Part shown: in pieces, positions 17,101-25,621 of the stretch
Numbering within the stretch: position 1 is the stretch's first letter
How the letters are laid out: every line of letters begins with the position of its first letter
NCBI GenBank assembly: GCA_900551755.1
Contig: URXK01000001.1
Span: 320,545 to 384,544 of the forward strand
Source: an uncultured Eubacterium sp.
GTDB taxonomy: Bacteria > Bacillota > Clostridia > Lachnospirales > CAG-274
DNA length: 64,000 bases
Reading direction: 5' to 3'
Made by a program: the position numbers and the translations under genes
The notes under the pieces: model-generated
What the model was told of the DNA's origin: nothing
The model's input: only the letters and a program-made list of their open reading frames with translations
The model's database searches: none

Positions 17101-18261
17101 GATTTTGAAATGCTTAAATGCAGAGAGATAAATGACTATCATCACGCAAAAGACGCATATCTTAATGTAGTGATGGGAAATGTTTATAATGTTAAGTTTA
17201 CAAAAAATCCTTATAATTATATTAAAGAACTGAAAACGAAAGATGCTTATTCTATGAAACTTACATCACTTTTAAAGCATAATATATCAAGAAATGATGA
17301 AGTTGCTTGGTTGGGCGATGGAAAAACCTTGGCTCTTGTTAAAAAATATATGAATAAAAACAACATAAGATATGTAAGGTATTGTTATAGTAGAAAGGGT
17401 GAATTTTTTAATCAAAATGCAGAAAGGGCTTCAGCAGGGCTTGCTAGGATTAAAAAGGATTTGCCTACTGAAAAGTATGGAGGATATAATTCTACAAGTG
17501 CAACTTGCTTTGTTGTTTTAAAGTATATTACAGAAAAAAATAAAGGAATTGTTTTAATGCCTTTAGAGTTAATGTATGCAAATAAATTTAAAACTGATGC
17601 TATTTTTGCCACAGATTATGCAAAAAGAATGTTGAATGATATAGTGTCATTAAAGAAAGGCGAATTTATTAAGCAAATAGAATTTCCATTAGGTAGAAGA
17701 TTAATAAAAATCAATACTCTTATAGATATAGATGGTTTTAGAGTAAATATTTTACAAAAATCAAATAAAGGAAAAACTGTTGTTTTGGGATTAGGCTTAT
17801 CATTAATAGTTGATAAGGAAAGTTACGATTATATCAAAAAAGTTTTTTCTGTTTATAACAAATTAAAGTCAGGTACTATATCAAAAATATCTGAAGAAAC
17901 TGAAAAAATAAATTCGGTTGAAAATTTAAAAATATATGATTTGATAACATTGAAGTTAAAAAATAAAATATATAGTGTTATGTTTTCAAAAATTGCAACT
18001 AAATTAGATAAAGGAAGAGAAACTTTCTGTAATCTTAGTCTTGATAAACAGACAGAAGTATTAGCAAATGTAATTAGTATTTTAAAATCTGGTAGGTCAA
18101 TGGGATGTGACCTTAGACTTATTGGAGATGTAAAATCAGCAGCTGTTATTACCATTAATTCTGAATTGACAAAAATCAAAAATGTTAGTTCAATACGAAT
18201 TATAGACCAGTCACCAACAGGGTTGTATGAAAAAATATCAGCCAATTTATTAGAGCTATGA
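14152..18261 (+). CDS. cas9: CRISPR-associated endonuclease Cas9, type II-A
   Basis: A 1369-residue Cas9, the RNA-guided double-strand nuclease. RuvC-I YVGLDIGTNSVGWAV carries D8; the Arg-rich bridge helix follows (FRSNRRRSDRRKQR, about 54-67). RuvC-II IFIEMARD has E780, HNH DIDHIFPQ has H867 with N890 downstream, and RuvC-III YHHAKDAYLN has H998 and D1001. All catalytic residues are present. The length and a C-terminal PAM-interacting region match the SpCas9-like class. The stop overlaps the cas1 start by four bases (ATGA), so cas9-cas1-cas2-csn2 form one operon. Confidence 0.97.
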   Translation: MEYYVGLDIGTNSVGWAVTDLLYNVLKFKGNAMWGVYLFDEAKQANDCRTFRSNRRRSDRRKQRITILQELFAPIINRVDKDFYLRLYESRLYREDKSIDEVYNLFNDNNYTDMDYHKQYPTIHHLICDLMKGEKQFDVRLVYLACAYILKHRGHFLIEVDKDNISEVKDIEYVYEKLMGWFYSFEYNTPFECSAQDFGRILKCNKGIKAREKAFKDLLFGGKKPDDSEYPIDRLVMLKLISGGKGKLSALFKNENYDGIDNNEIALNTGDFDEKLSSLASELNDGDLELIVAMKGIYDWSLLSDILQGKDSISEAKIAIYETHKKDLKLLKYIISKYKHNEYNNVFRSINGKINNYTKYSGNVKSSVEYDYSGFTKERDRDNFCKYIKSIIKDIVPGEEDKEKFELLLTRVENGELCPKQVNTDNRVIPYQLYYTELKQILNNARKYIPELNKEDEYGSVVDKILSIMTFKIPYYVGPLVDNSRSKFAWLVRKAEGRILPWNFDDMVDKDKCEDEFIRRMTCQCTYLAGEDVLPKYSLLYSKFVVLNEINNIKINGEKITVSVKQEVFNNVFKKYKKVKRKHIENYLISNGYMTADDKLEGIDIQINSSLKSYHDFRKLITDGVLTEYDVEHIIERITFTTDKARLKLWLEKNYNLNKDDIKYVAGLNYKDFGRLSGKFLTEILDVDVNTGEILRPSIINMLWETNNNLMELLSGNYGYMDKINSINSEYYSNNPKTVGSMLDDMYISNAVKRPIFRTLDIVKEILHIKNEPPKKIFIEMARDKSTDNKGKRTKSRKDRIREYLNSFEDGEIGDIKRLLKELESKSDDELRGDKLYLYFMQLGRCMYSGTDIDINKLSSKSYDIDHIFPQCKVKDDSIDNRVLVLSELNGNKGDVYPIDKSIRNKMHNLWEVLHSKGMISDKKYSRLIRDRKFTDNELAEFINRQLVETRQSTKAIASILKEMMPETEIVYVKAGLASEFRHDFEMLKCREINDYHHAKDAYLNVVMGNVYNVKFTKNPYNYIKELKTKDAYSMKLTSLLKHNISRNDEVAWLGDGKTLALVKKYMNKNNIRYVRYCYSRKGEFFNQNAERASAGLARIKKDLPTEKYGGYNSTSATCFVVLKYITEKNKGIVLMPLELMYANKFKTDAIFATDYAKRMLNDIVSLKKGEFIKQIEFPLGRRLIKINTLIDIDGFRVNILQKSNKGKTVVLGLGLSLIVDKESYDYIKKVFSVYNKLKSGTISKISEETEKINSVENLKIYDLITLKLKNKIYSVMFSKIATKLDKGRETFCNLSLDKQTEVLANVISILKSGRSMGCDLRLIGDVKSAAVITINSELTKIKNVSSIRIIDQSPTGLYEKISANLLEL

Positions 18262-19136
18262 GTTGGAGAACGGTTGTTATAAGTCATAGATGTAAGCTTG
18301 ATTTTAAAATGGGAAATATGGTGGTTCGTTCAGATAAGATATGTAGAATACGCTTGGACGAAGTATCGGTAATTATAATAGAGGATACAGCTGTATCAAT
18401 AACTGCATATTTGTTGAATGAAATATCAAAGAGAAAAATCAAGCTTATATTTTGTGACGAATCAAGAAATCCTGCTTTTGAGTTAGTACCTCTATATGGC
18501 TCACACGATTGCTCGGCTCGTCTTAAAGCTCAACTACAATGGCGTAATGATATAAAAGTTGAAGTGTGGACTAGTATTGTGGCTGAAAAAATATCAAAGC
18601 AATCGGAGATGCTTTTAAAAATATCAAAAAACGAAGAAGCAAATATGTTGCAACAGTATATATCTGAATTAGAGCTTAATGACAGTACCAATAGAGAAGG
18701 ACATAGTGCAAAGGTTTATTTTAATGCACTTTTTGGAAAAGATTTTTCACGAACACAAGATATAGGAATAAATGCAGCATTAAACTATGGCTATAGTATT
18801 TTACTTAGTATAGTAAATAGAGAAATTGTTGCAAATGGTTACACTACTAAATTAGGGCTATTTCATAGTAATATGTTTAATTTTTTTAATTTTAGTTGTG
18901 ATTTAATGGAACCGTTTAGAGTTGTTGTTGACCGTGTAGTATATGAGATGAAAGTTGGAATATTTGAAAAAGAAGAAAAACATCTTTTAATAACAAATTT
19001 ATTGAATTATACATTAAATATAGATGGCAGGGAAGAGTATTTTCCTAATGCTATTAAGGTGTATTGTAAAGCAGTGTTGAAGGTGCTTAATAGCAATGAT
19101 ATTTCAAATATCAGATTTTATGAGTTTTTAGATTAA
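18258..19136 (+). CDS. cas1: CRISPR-associated integrase Cas1
   Basis: A 292-residue type II Cas1, the catalytic subunit of the Cas1-Cas2 spacer integrase. The N-terminal beta domain begins SWRTVVISHRCKLDFK, and the alpha domain carries NREGHSAKVYFNALFG with the metal-binding Glu, then LGLFHSNMFNFFNFSCDLMEPFR with the His and the distal acidic residues. ATG overlaps the cas9 stop; cas2 begins seven bases after the cas1 stop. Confidence 0.96.
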   Translation: MSWRTVVISHRCKLDFKMGNMVVRSDKICRIRLDEVSVIIIEDTAVSITAYLLNEISKRKIKLIFCDESRNPAFELVPLYGSHDCSARLKAQLQWRNDIKVEVWTSIVAEKISKQSEMLLKISKNEEANMLQQYISELELNDSTNREGHSAKVYFNALFGKDFSRTQDIGINAALNYGYSILLSIVNREIVANGYTTKLGLFHSNMFNFFNFSCDLMEPFRVVVDRVVYEMKVGIFEKEEKHLLITNLLNYTLNIDGREEYFPNAIKVYCKAVLKVLNSNDISNIRFYEFLD

Positions 19137-19143
19137 AGGTATA

Positions 19144-19464
19144 ATGAGTTATAGGTTTATGAGAATTATTGTATTTTTTGACTTACCTACCATTGAGGAG
19201 GGAGATTTAAAGGAATATAGAAAATTTAGAAAACTACTATTGAATAAGGGCTTTATTATGATGCAAGAATCAGTTTATACAAGAATGGCATTAAATAGAA
19301 CCACAGCAGATTATGTATTATCTAATCTAAGAAAAAATAAGCCTCCTAAAGGGTTGGTTCAAATTTTGGTAGTGACAGAAAAGCAATTTCAAAGGATGGA
19401 GTTTTTAACTGGTGAGTTTGAAAGTGATATGATTGATAATGATGAAAGGATTATATTTTTATGA
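19144..19464 (+). CDS. cas2: CRISPR-associated protein Cas2
   Basis: A 106-residue Cas2, the structural dimer at the centre of the integrase. MRIIVFFDLPT near the N-terminus holds the conserved aspartate, and the ferredoxin fold follows (FIMMQESVYTRM). The stop overlaps the csn2 start (ATGA), so translation is coupled. Confidence 0.95.
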   Translation: MSYRFMRIIVFFDLPTIEEGDLKEYRKFRKLLLNKGFIMMQESVYTRMALNRTTADYVLSNLRKNKPPKGLVQILVVTEKQFQRMEFLTGEFESDMIDNDERIIFL

Positions 19465-20129
19465 AGCTTGTGAAACAGGAATTTATGAAACCGTTACAAA
19501 TTGAAAATGACAAAATTAATTTTTTGTGCATAGAAAATAAACAAGCGTTTTATGGTTTTATAAGTGATTTGTATGATTTAAGCACAGGTAAACAGAATGA
19601 TATAATTTTATCTGATAATGACTCTCCAGTTAAATTTTCAAATTATGCTGATTTATTAATGAATTTTATTCCCTTTGAATTAAATAATAAGAAGTTATTA
19701 ACTAAGCTGTATGATAAATTATCCAAAGAGGCTGTTGATGCTAATATGTTGTCTGAAACACATAGCTTTGAAATTGTTTTTCAAAGCTATGTGCTAAAAC
19801 TGTGCGAACAATTTGATTTTGAGCTTGAGTTTGATAATGATTTTGATGTTAAGGGATTATTAAAAGCTATTAATTTAAGATTTTTGGATGAATATTCAAC
19901 TCTTAGTGAAAAAATATTTGAATATATGATAAATATGAGGGAACTGTGTGGAATAAAAGTATTTATTTTTGTTGGAGTGTGTTCTTTGATTTCTGATGAA
20001 GAATTCAATCTATTTATTGACACTGTGATTAACCATAGAATTCCATTGCTTATTATTGAAAATATTGATTGTTTATATGGAACTAAAATAAATAAAAGGG
20101 TTATAGATGAAGATTTTTGTGAGATATGA
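19461..20129 (+). CDS. csn2: CRISPR adaptation protein Csn2 (type II-A)
   Basis: A 222-residue Csn2, the toroidal DNA-end-binding protein that defines subtype II-A and is needed for spacer uptake. Similarity is seen at the start (MKLVKQEFMKPLQIENDKINFLCIEN split) and in the Glu/Asp-rich centre, with a C-terminal strand IPLLIIENID. It ends 80 bases before the array. Its coding sequence contains a perfect 15-bp inverted repeat at 19759-19793. Confidence 0.92.
   Translation: MKLVKQEFMKPLQIENDKINFLCIENKQAFYGFISDLYDLSTGKQNDIILSDNDSPVKFSNYADLLMNFIPFELNNKKLLTKLYDKLSKEAVDANMLSETHSFEIVFQSYVLKLCEQFDFELEFDNDFDVKGLLKAINLRFLDEYSTLSEKIFEYMINMRELCGIKVFIFVGVCSLISDEEFNLFIDTVINHRIPLLIIENIDCLYGTKINKRVIDEDFCEI
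19759..19793 (+). repeat. Perfect inverted repeat inside csn2
   Basis: CACATAGCTTTGAAA (19759-19773) and its exact reverse complement (19779-19793) flank a five-base TTGTT loop. It encodes residues around 100-111 of Csn2. No T-tract follows, so it is not an intrinsic terminator; it could be a double-stranded RNA processing site in the cas mRNA. Confidence 0.8.
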
Positions 20130-20158
20130 TTGAATTTTTTTCTAATATATATTATAAT
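20130..20158 (+). promoter_or_regulatory. CRISPR leader promoter
   Basis: TTGAAT at 20130-20135 and TATAAT at 20153-20158 with a 17-base spacer, in the 80-base AT-rich leader between csn2 and repeat 1. Pre-crRNA would begin near 20165. Confidence 0.8.
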
Positions 20159-20209
20159 GTAAGTGCTACAAATAATATGGGTGGGTAATGCACTTTTCTC
20201 GAATTTGAG

Positions 20210-21100
20210 GTTTGAGAGTAATGTTATTTTGTAGTGTAGTAAAACTTCGCTTTAAGCATAGTAACCCATAGTCATGTTTGAGAGTAATGTTATTTTGTAG
20301 TGTAGTAAAACCCTTTTGTCTTAACTTTGTATGTACACTTGTTTGAGAGTAATGTTATTTTGTAGTGTAGTAAAACTATATTTTTAATCTTATTTTGAAT
20401 ATTGCGGTTTGAGAGTAATGTTATTTTGTAGTGTAGTAAAACAAATTATCATTTCCTACACAATTTAAAACTGTTTGAGAGTAATGTTATTTTGTAGTGT
20501 AGTAAAACATTGAAGAAAAAAAGGTCGGGCTTAACGAGTTTGAGAGTAATGTTATTTTGTAGTGTAGTAAAACTCTACGAATCGTTGAACCATGTCGCTA
20601 TATGTTTGAGAGTAATGTTATTTTGTAGTGTAGTAAAACCTGCATTTTTAACTTTAAAACAATAATGAGTTTGAGAGTAATGTTATTTTGTAGTGTAGTA
20701 AAACCATAGGGAGTTTGTATATTGTGCGTATATTGTTTGAGAGTAATGTTATTTTGTAGTGTAGTAAAACAACAATCACGCAAGTTGGTATTCCAGTTAT
20801 GTTTGAGAGTAATGTTATTTTGTAGTGTAGTAAAACAAAAGAAACAAAAGAAATAGATTTACAATAGTTTGAGAGTAATGTTATTTTGTAGTGTAGTAAA
20901 ACAGGGTATGAATGGTGATTTAACAGTAAGTGGTTTGAGAGTAATGTTATTTTGTAGTGTAGTAAAACAAGTTTTATGTTACAACAATACTCGCTAGGGT
21001 TTGAGAGTAATGTTATTTTGTAGTGTAGTAAAACAGATATTATTTCTGACCTTTAAAAAGCTCCGTTTGAGAGTAATGTTATTTTGTAGTGTAGTAAAAT
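20210..21100 (+). CRISPR. CRISPR array, 14 repeats and 13 spacers
   Basis: Fourteen 36-base repeats beginning GTTTGAGAGTAATG and ending GTAGTGTAGTAAAAC, with starts at 20210, 20276, 20341, 20407, 20473, 20538, 20604, 20669, 20735, 20801, 20867, 20933, 20999 and 21065. The 13 spacers are 29-30 bases and all differ. The last repeat ends in T instead of C, marking the old end distal to the leader. The start of the repeat pairs with the minus-strand tracrRNA. Transcription runs on the plus strand from the leader promoter. Spacer targets could not be searched. Confidence 0.98.
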
Positions 21101-21156
21101 AAATAGTGATAGTTGATTATTTATCAACTGATGTGATTTATAAAATGCAACTTTAG

Positions 21157-21188
21157 CGGTGTAGAATTATTTCTACACCGTTTTATTT
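21157..21188 (+). terminator. Terminator after the CRISPR array
   Basis: A perfect 10-bp stem (CGGTGTAGAA with TTCTACACCG), loop TTAT, and a TTTTATTT tail, 56 bases after the last repeat. Confidence 0.85.
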
Positions 21189-21316
21189 ATATAAATTAAA
21201 AAATTTTTTCTAATGTTTTTGTCTAAAATAGGCAGAAATAAATTTAATAAATTGCAAATAATAATATTGCAACAATGATTAATCATAGTTAATATTACGA
21301 AAGGAGGAAATAATTT

Positions 21317-21547
21317 ATGAATATGAAAGCCTTAGATTTTACAGCACTAACATTAGTTATTGTTGGTGCAATAAACTGGGGTCTAATTGGGTTTTTTAAG
21401 TTTGACCTTATTTCGACAATATTTGGAGGAGAAACATCAATAATAAGTAGAATAATATATGCCATAGTTGGACTTGCTGGTTTATATTCAATCACAACCT
21501 ATGGTAAAATCAACAGCGACAATATGGTAATAGGCAATCAGCACTAG
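21317..21547 (+). CDS. DUF378 family small membrane protein
   Basis: A 76-residue protein with two hydrophobic segments. MKALDFTALTLVIVGAINWG is the typical DUF378 start (as in B. subtilis YuzA), with IVGLAGLYSI in the second segment. The function of the family is unknown. AAAGGAGG lies ahead of ATG 21317. It has its own terminator and is unrelated to the CRISPR locus upstream. Confidence 0.85.
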   Translation: MNMKALDFTALTLVIVGAINWGLIGFFKFDLISTIFGGETSIISRIIYAIVGLAGLYSITTYGKINSDNMVIGNQH

Positions 21548-21561
21548 AGCAAATGAAAAAG

Positions 21562-21606
21562 CCGGGGTGAAATAGAAAACTATTTTGCTTCGGTAAATTT
21601 TTTTGT
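21562..21606 (+). terminator. Terminator after the DUF378 gene
   Basis: A 14-bp stem with several G-U pairs (CCGGGGTGAAATAG with CTATTTTGCTTCGG), AAAA loop, followed by TAAATTTTTTTT. Confidence 0.7.
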
Positions 21607-21740
21607 AATAATATACTTAAAGTTGCACAAAATAGGCAATATTTACAATAAATCCGGCTATATTTAGTCTATATTTGATATAGATTATAATTAATAAATG
21701 GTTTTGTTGTTAAAACTGCTAAAAAAATTGGAAAAAAACC

Positions 21741-21770
21741 TTTACATTAACTAATAAAATGTGCTATAAT
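21741..21770 (+). promoter_or_regulatory. Promoter of the pectin-oligosaccharide ABC importer operon
   Basis: TTTACA at 21741-21746 and TATAAT at 21765-21770, spacer 18 bases. It is 224 bases upstream of the solute-binding protein gene, giving an unusually long leader. Confidence 0.7.
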
Positions 21771-21777
21771 GTGTTTA

Positions 21778-21994
21778 GAAAGATTAATAATATAGTTTGC
21801 CTGTGGTGTCAGAGTACTTTGTTTGGTAATTATTACAATAGGCAAGGGGTAGATTGGTGGTTTTCTGGAAAAAATTAAAGAAAGTTACAGTCTATTGTGT
21901 GCATATTGACCAAAAGTTAGTATTCTGATTTTTTTGTTTTTATTGTTGCAGATTAAGCTATATAAATTAACATACAATAAAAAGGAGGATTTCC
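21778..21994 (+). other. Long untranslated leader of the importer operon
   Basis: About 217 bases without an open frame. Short complementary arms (GCCTGT near 21800 and ATAGGC near 21838) may fold. No known riboswitch core is recognised. A T-rich stretch at 21929-21946 follows, then AAAAGGAGG before the gene. Confidence 0.4.
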
Positions 21995-23512
21995 ATGAAA
22001 AAGAACGTTTTTAAGCGTATTTCAGCTCTTGGATTATCAATGCTTATGGTTACTAGCCTTGCAGCCTGTGCAGGTAGTGAAGAACCATTAAATCTTGATG
22101 GTGGCGACCCTAATGATAAACCTGAAAAGATTACAATGATGGCTGATACCATTATGACCGAAGAAAATGGACTTAAGCAGGTATGTAATGAATATGAAAA
22201 ACAAACTGGTATAAAGCTTGAAATTGAAAAGCCTGACCACGCTAAATATTATGAGAAAGTTACTCTTTCATTTGCTAGTGAGGAGCCAGCCGATATTATT
22301 GAAATGGGTTCAACTTATTATCCTGAATTAGCTAACTCTGGTGCTCTTTGGGATATGACAGATGCTTGGAATAACACAACATCTAATTGTAAAAAAATTG
22401 TTGATGAAGACTATGTTGATACTTTAAAGATTAATGGTCATCTTTATGGTTTCCCTATGGCTGCTGGTAATGGCCCTATTACTTATGTAAGACAGGATTG
22501 GCTTGATGAAGCAGGTCTTGATGCTCCAAAGGATTATAACGAATTTATTGAAATGCTTAGAGCTTTTAAGGCAAGAGGCAATGGTACAATTCCTCTTACT
22601 GCTGCTGGTCTTATTAATAGTGATACACCTTATGATATTTTCCTTAGAGAATTTTATCAAGATGCAAAGCCTGATTTTTACAAGGACCCATCAACTGGCA
22701 AGTATGTAGATGGTTTTGCTCAGCCTAGTATGGTTGCTGCTATTACAAGACTTAGAGATGCTTATCAGGAAGGTCTTATTGATGCTGAAATCGTTACTAA
22801 CAAAACTTCAACTTGTAGAGATAAGCTTGGCTCTGGCTTAGTTGGTGCTTTCAACTACTGGGCTGGTATGTGGTCATTTAAGCTTCAGAAATCTATGAAT
22901 GAAGGTCAGCTTGTTGCTATTCCTCCAATAAAGGAAACTGGTGGATATACTGAAAGAGTACCTAGTGCTATGGCAATGTCAGTTTATGCACCAAATAAAG
23001 CTGCTATTTTTGAACATTTCCTTATGTATTCTCACGATGGTGGAGAAGGTCAGATGTTATTTACTCACGGTGTAAAAGATGTACATTACAAGTACAATGC
23101 TGATGGTTCTTGCGAATCATTACCATCACTTTCTGACCCAGATACTAAGGTTGAGAAGTCTATGTATGCTCCAGAGCTTACAATTACTAAGTGGAATGAC
23201 CCAATTCCTCTTAATGATATGGTTAAGACTTCTCTTGAAACATTTAGAGAAAACAGAGTATTTGCTACTGTTCCTACTGTAACTGATATTATTTCACAGA
23301 ACTTAGCAGACCTTAATGTAGTTAAAAATCAGGTTATTGCTAATGCTGTTACTGGCAAACAGACTGTTGAAGAAGCTATGCAGTATTACAACGAAAAGGG
23401 CAGTTATTATGCCAATGCTATCCTTGAGGACTTGAATAGTGATGCTAATTTGGCTTTAGAGGCTGAAAATGCAAGTTCAAGTGCTGAGGAAACTTCTAGC
23501 AGTGAGCAGTAA
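21995..23512 (+). CDS. Extracellular solute-binding lipoprotein of a sugar ABC importer
   Basis: A 505-residue family 1 solute-binding protein. A signal peptide ends in the lipobox LAAC with the lipidated Cys at position 25; a cluster I binding-protein fold follows (NEYEKQTGIKLEIEKP, ADIIEMGSTYYPELANSG). The C-terminus is Ser/Glu-rich (NASSSAEETSSSEQ). Two permease genes follow at once and a GH28 pectinase gene after them, so the likely ligand is an oligogalacturonide or rhamnogalacturonan fragment. No ATPase gene is present: this importer class commonly uses a shared MsmX-like ATPase encoded elsewhere. Confidence 0.9.
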   Translation: MKKNVFKRISALGLSMLMVTSLAACAGSEEPLNLDGGDPNDKPEKITMMADTIMTEENGLKQVCNEYEKQTGIKLEIEKPDHAKYYEKVTLSFASEEPADIIEMGSTYYPELANSGALWDMTDAWNNTTSNCKKIVDEDYVDTLKINGHLYGFPMAAGNGPITYVRQDWLDEAGLDAPKDYNEFIEMLRAFKARGNGTIPLTAAGLINSDTPYDIFLREFYQDAKPDFYKDPSTGKYVDGFAQPSMVAAITRLRDAYQEGLIDAEIVTNKTSTCRDKLGSGLVGAFNYWAGMWSFKLQKSMNEGQLVAIPPIKETGGYTERVPSAMAMSVYAPNKAAIFEHFLMYSHDGGEGQMLFTHGVKDVHYKYNADGSCESLPSLSDPDTKVEKSMYAPELTITKWNDPIPLNDMVKTSLETFRENRVFATVPTVTDIISQNLADLNVVKNQVIANAVTGKQTVEEAMQYYNEKGSYYANAILEDLNSDANLALEAENASSSAEETSSSEQ

Positions 23513-23536
23513 TTTTTCTCGAAAGGATGGTTAAAA

Positions 23537-24529
23537 ATGGCAAATAATAATAATATGAATTTTGATCACATTATAGTTAAAAAGCCCAGTGTAGGACAGC
23601 GTATGTATAAATATAGATGGTTCTATCTTATGTTTTTACCTGTAGCTGTTATATTAGGTATTTTCTTCTATTGGCCAATGTTTGGTGTAAGATATGCGTG
23701 GTCAACTTATAAATTAAAGCAGATTACTTTAAGAACTGGTCCAGATTATTCAATTGGTTGGGGCAACTTTGAAAGATTGCTTACATCTGACCCATTCCAC
23801 TCTGCTTTTAGAAATACTTTAGTTTTGAGTATTATTAACTTACTTCTTGCTACAGTATTTACTGTAGTAGTTGCTCTTTTGATTAACGAAATTAATCATA
23901 CTTGGGGCAAAAAGATTGTTCAGACTGTATTGTATCTTCCTCACTTCCTTTCTTGGGTAGTTGCAGCATCTATATTTATGTTGATTCTTTCAGCTGGTAC
24001 TGATGCTACTGGTGCTGATACTAGTAATACAGGTTTTGTAAATGCAATTTTATTATCTCTTGGTATACTTGACAAGCCAATTGATTTCCTTACAGAAAGT
24101 AAATGTTGGCGTGGAGTTTGGTATATTATGAACCGTTGGAAGGAAACAGGTTGGGGTACTATTATTTATTTGGCTGCTTTATCAAGCATTAGTCCTGATT
24201 TATATGAAGCTGCTGAAATTGATGGTGCTAACAGATTAAAGCAGACTTGGTACATAACAATTCCTTCACTTATGAATACAATTTTAGTAGTATTTATTCT
24301 TAATCTTGCTAAGGTTATGAACTTGTTTGAATCTGTATTCGTACTTTATAACTCTCTTGTTTACGATGTATCTGATGTTATTCAGACTTACACATATAGA
24401 GTCGGTATTGTTGGTAATGACTACGGTTATTCAACAGCTATTGGTTTGTTTAAGTCTGTTATATCTCTTATCCTTGTTACTGCTTCTGATATTATCAGTA
24501 AGAAGGTTAGAGGATACGGTATTGTATAA
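23537..24529 (+). CDS. Sugar ABC importer permease, LplB-type
   Basis: A 330-residue membrane protein of the binding-protein-dependent permease family with six predicted helices. The EAA loop that docks the ATPase reads SPDLYEAAEIDGANRLKQTW. LplB-like permeases transport complex oligosaccharides such as rhamnogalacturonan and pectin fragments. It lies 24 bases after the lipoprotein gene, with GAAAGGATGG as the ribosome site. Confidence 0.9.
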   Translation: MANNNNMNFDHIIVKKPSVGQRMYKYRWFYLMFLPVAVILGIFFYWPMFGVRYAWSTYKLKQITLRTGPDYSIGWGNFERLLTSDPFHSAFRNTLVLSIINLLLATVFTVVVALLINEINHTWGKKIVQTVLYLPHFLSWVVAASIFMLILSAGTDATGADTSNTGFVNAILLSLGILDKPIDFLTESKCWRGVWYIMNRWKETGWGTIIYLAALSSISPDLYEAAEIDGANRLKQTWYITIPSLMNTILVVFILNLAKVMNLFESVFVLYNSLVYDVSDVIQTYTYRVGIVGNDYGYSTAIGLFKSVISLILVTASDIISKKVRGYGIV

Positions 24530-24550
24530 GAAAGGAGCGTTTGAGGAATT

Positions 24551-25447
24551 ATGAAAAAGAAATTTAGCTTGTTTAATCCACAGTACGCTGCCCGTTCTTG
24601 GTTCGTATTGTTTAACTCACTTTTCTTTATTGCTTTAATGGCAGTAATGATTGTACCAATATTTAAGATTTTTGCAGACTCTATGGTTAATCAGACTGTT
24701 TATGGTCTTAATCTTTTACCTAGAGGTATTGACCCAGAAACTAATCAAGTTGTTTGGTTTAACACAATAGCTTATAAGAGAATTGTTACTGACCCTTCAT
24801 TGTATCAGCCATTCCTTATTTCTATTTATACAACTTTGATGACTACATTCTTAGGTTTGTTGATTTCTACATTAGGTGCTTATGTACTTATTCAGAGAGA
24901 TATGCCTGGTGTTAAGTTATTTGGCTACCTTTTACTTTTCACTATGATTTTCAATGGTGGTCTTATTCCTACTTTCTTAGTAATGAAGAAGGTTGGCTTA
25001 CTTGACTCTTTATGGGCTGTTATTTTCCCAACATCTATGAATGTTTATAACTTGGTACTTATGAGAAGTTTCTTTGAAGGTATACCTACAAGTTTATTTG
25101 AGGCTGCTGAAATTGATGGTTGTACTCCAATGGGTATTTTCATTAAGATTGTACTTCCTTTGTCAAAGGCTGCTCTTGCATCTATCGGTTTATTCTTTGC
25201 CGTTGCTGCTTGGTCAGAGTACTTCCATTATGTAATTTATATTAAGTCAACTGACAAGTATAACTTCCAGTATAAGTTAAGAGACCTTTTCCAGGATAAG
25301 CAGGACGCATCTGGTGGTACAGCAATTAATGTCAACACTCTTAAGAGTGCAGCAGTTATTGTATCCATAGTACCGTTTATGTTTATCTATCCATTCTGTC
25401 AGAAATATTTTATGACAGGTGTAACTATGGGTGCTGTTAAGGAATAA
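24551..25447 (+). CDS. Sugar ABC importer permease, LplC/YtcP-type
   Basis: A 298-residue second permease subunit with six membrane segments and the EAA loop PTSLFEAAEIDGCTPMGIFI. It ends in FMTGVTMGAVKE, the typical end of this LplC/YtcP group. It pairs with the preceding permease as a heterodimer; a terminator closes the three-gene operon. Confidence 0.9.
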   Translation: MKKKFSLFNPQYAARSWFVLFNSLFFIALMAVMIVPIFKIFADSMVNQTVYGLNLLPRGIDPETNQVVWFNTIAYKRIVTDPSLYQPFLISIYTTLMTTFLGLLISTLGAYVLIQRDMPGVKLFGYLLLFTMIFNGGLIPTFLVMKKVGLLDSLWAVIFPTSMNVYNLVLMRSFFEGIPTSLFEAAEIDGCTPMGIFIKIVLPLSKAALASIGLFFAVAAWSEYFHYVIYIKSTDKYNFQYKLRDLFQDKQDASGGTAINVNTLKSAAVIVSIVPFMFIYPFCQKYFMTGVTMGAVKE

Positions 25448-25457
25448 TGTTTATTTA

Positions 25458-25490
25458 GAGCTTTTGTTGCAAAACAAAGGCTCTTTTTTT
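25458..25490 (+). terminator. Terminator of the importer operon
   Basis: Stem GAGCTTTTGTT with AACAAAGGCTC around loop GCAA, followed by TTTTTTT. Confidence 0.85.
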
Positions 25491-25559
25491 ATCTACAAAA
25501 TAATGTTATATACAATGTATAAATTTTCTGTAAAACTTGTCTATATCTTATAAAAAATG

Positions 25560-25589
25560 TTGCAAATGCTGTAGGTAATATGTTACAAT
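25560..25589 (+). promoter_or_regulatory. Promoter of the GH28 gene
   Basis: TTGCAA at 25560-25565 and TACAAT at 25584-25589, spacer 18 bases. It gives the pectinase gene its own transcript separate from the importer. Confidence 0.65.
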
Positions 25590-25621
25590 ATAAGTAAATA
25601 AATATATGGAGGTTTTTGTTT

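Noticed and set aside
17853-18287. 144-residue minus-strand frame over the end of cas9
   Set aside because: It is a shadow of AT-rich cas9 codons, with no ribosome site and no recognisable domain, while the plus-strand cas9 and cas1 are certain.
20598-20783. Minus-strand frame within the CRISPR array
   Set aside because: It is made of translated repeats (a recurring TTLQNNITLK unit), so it is an artefact of the array.
21778-21994. Known riboswitch in the importer leader
   Set aside because: No conserved core of the common classes could be identified by eye, so it was kept as an unidentified leader only.
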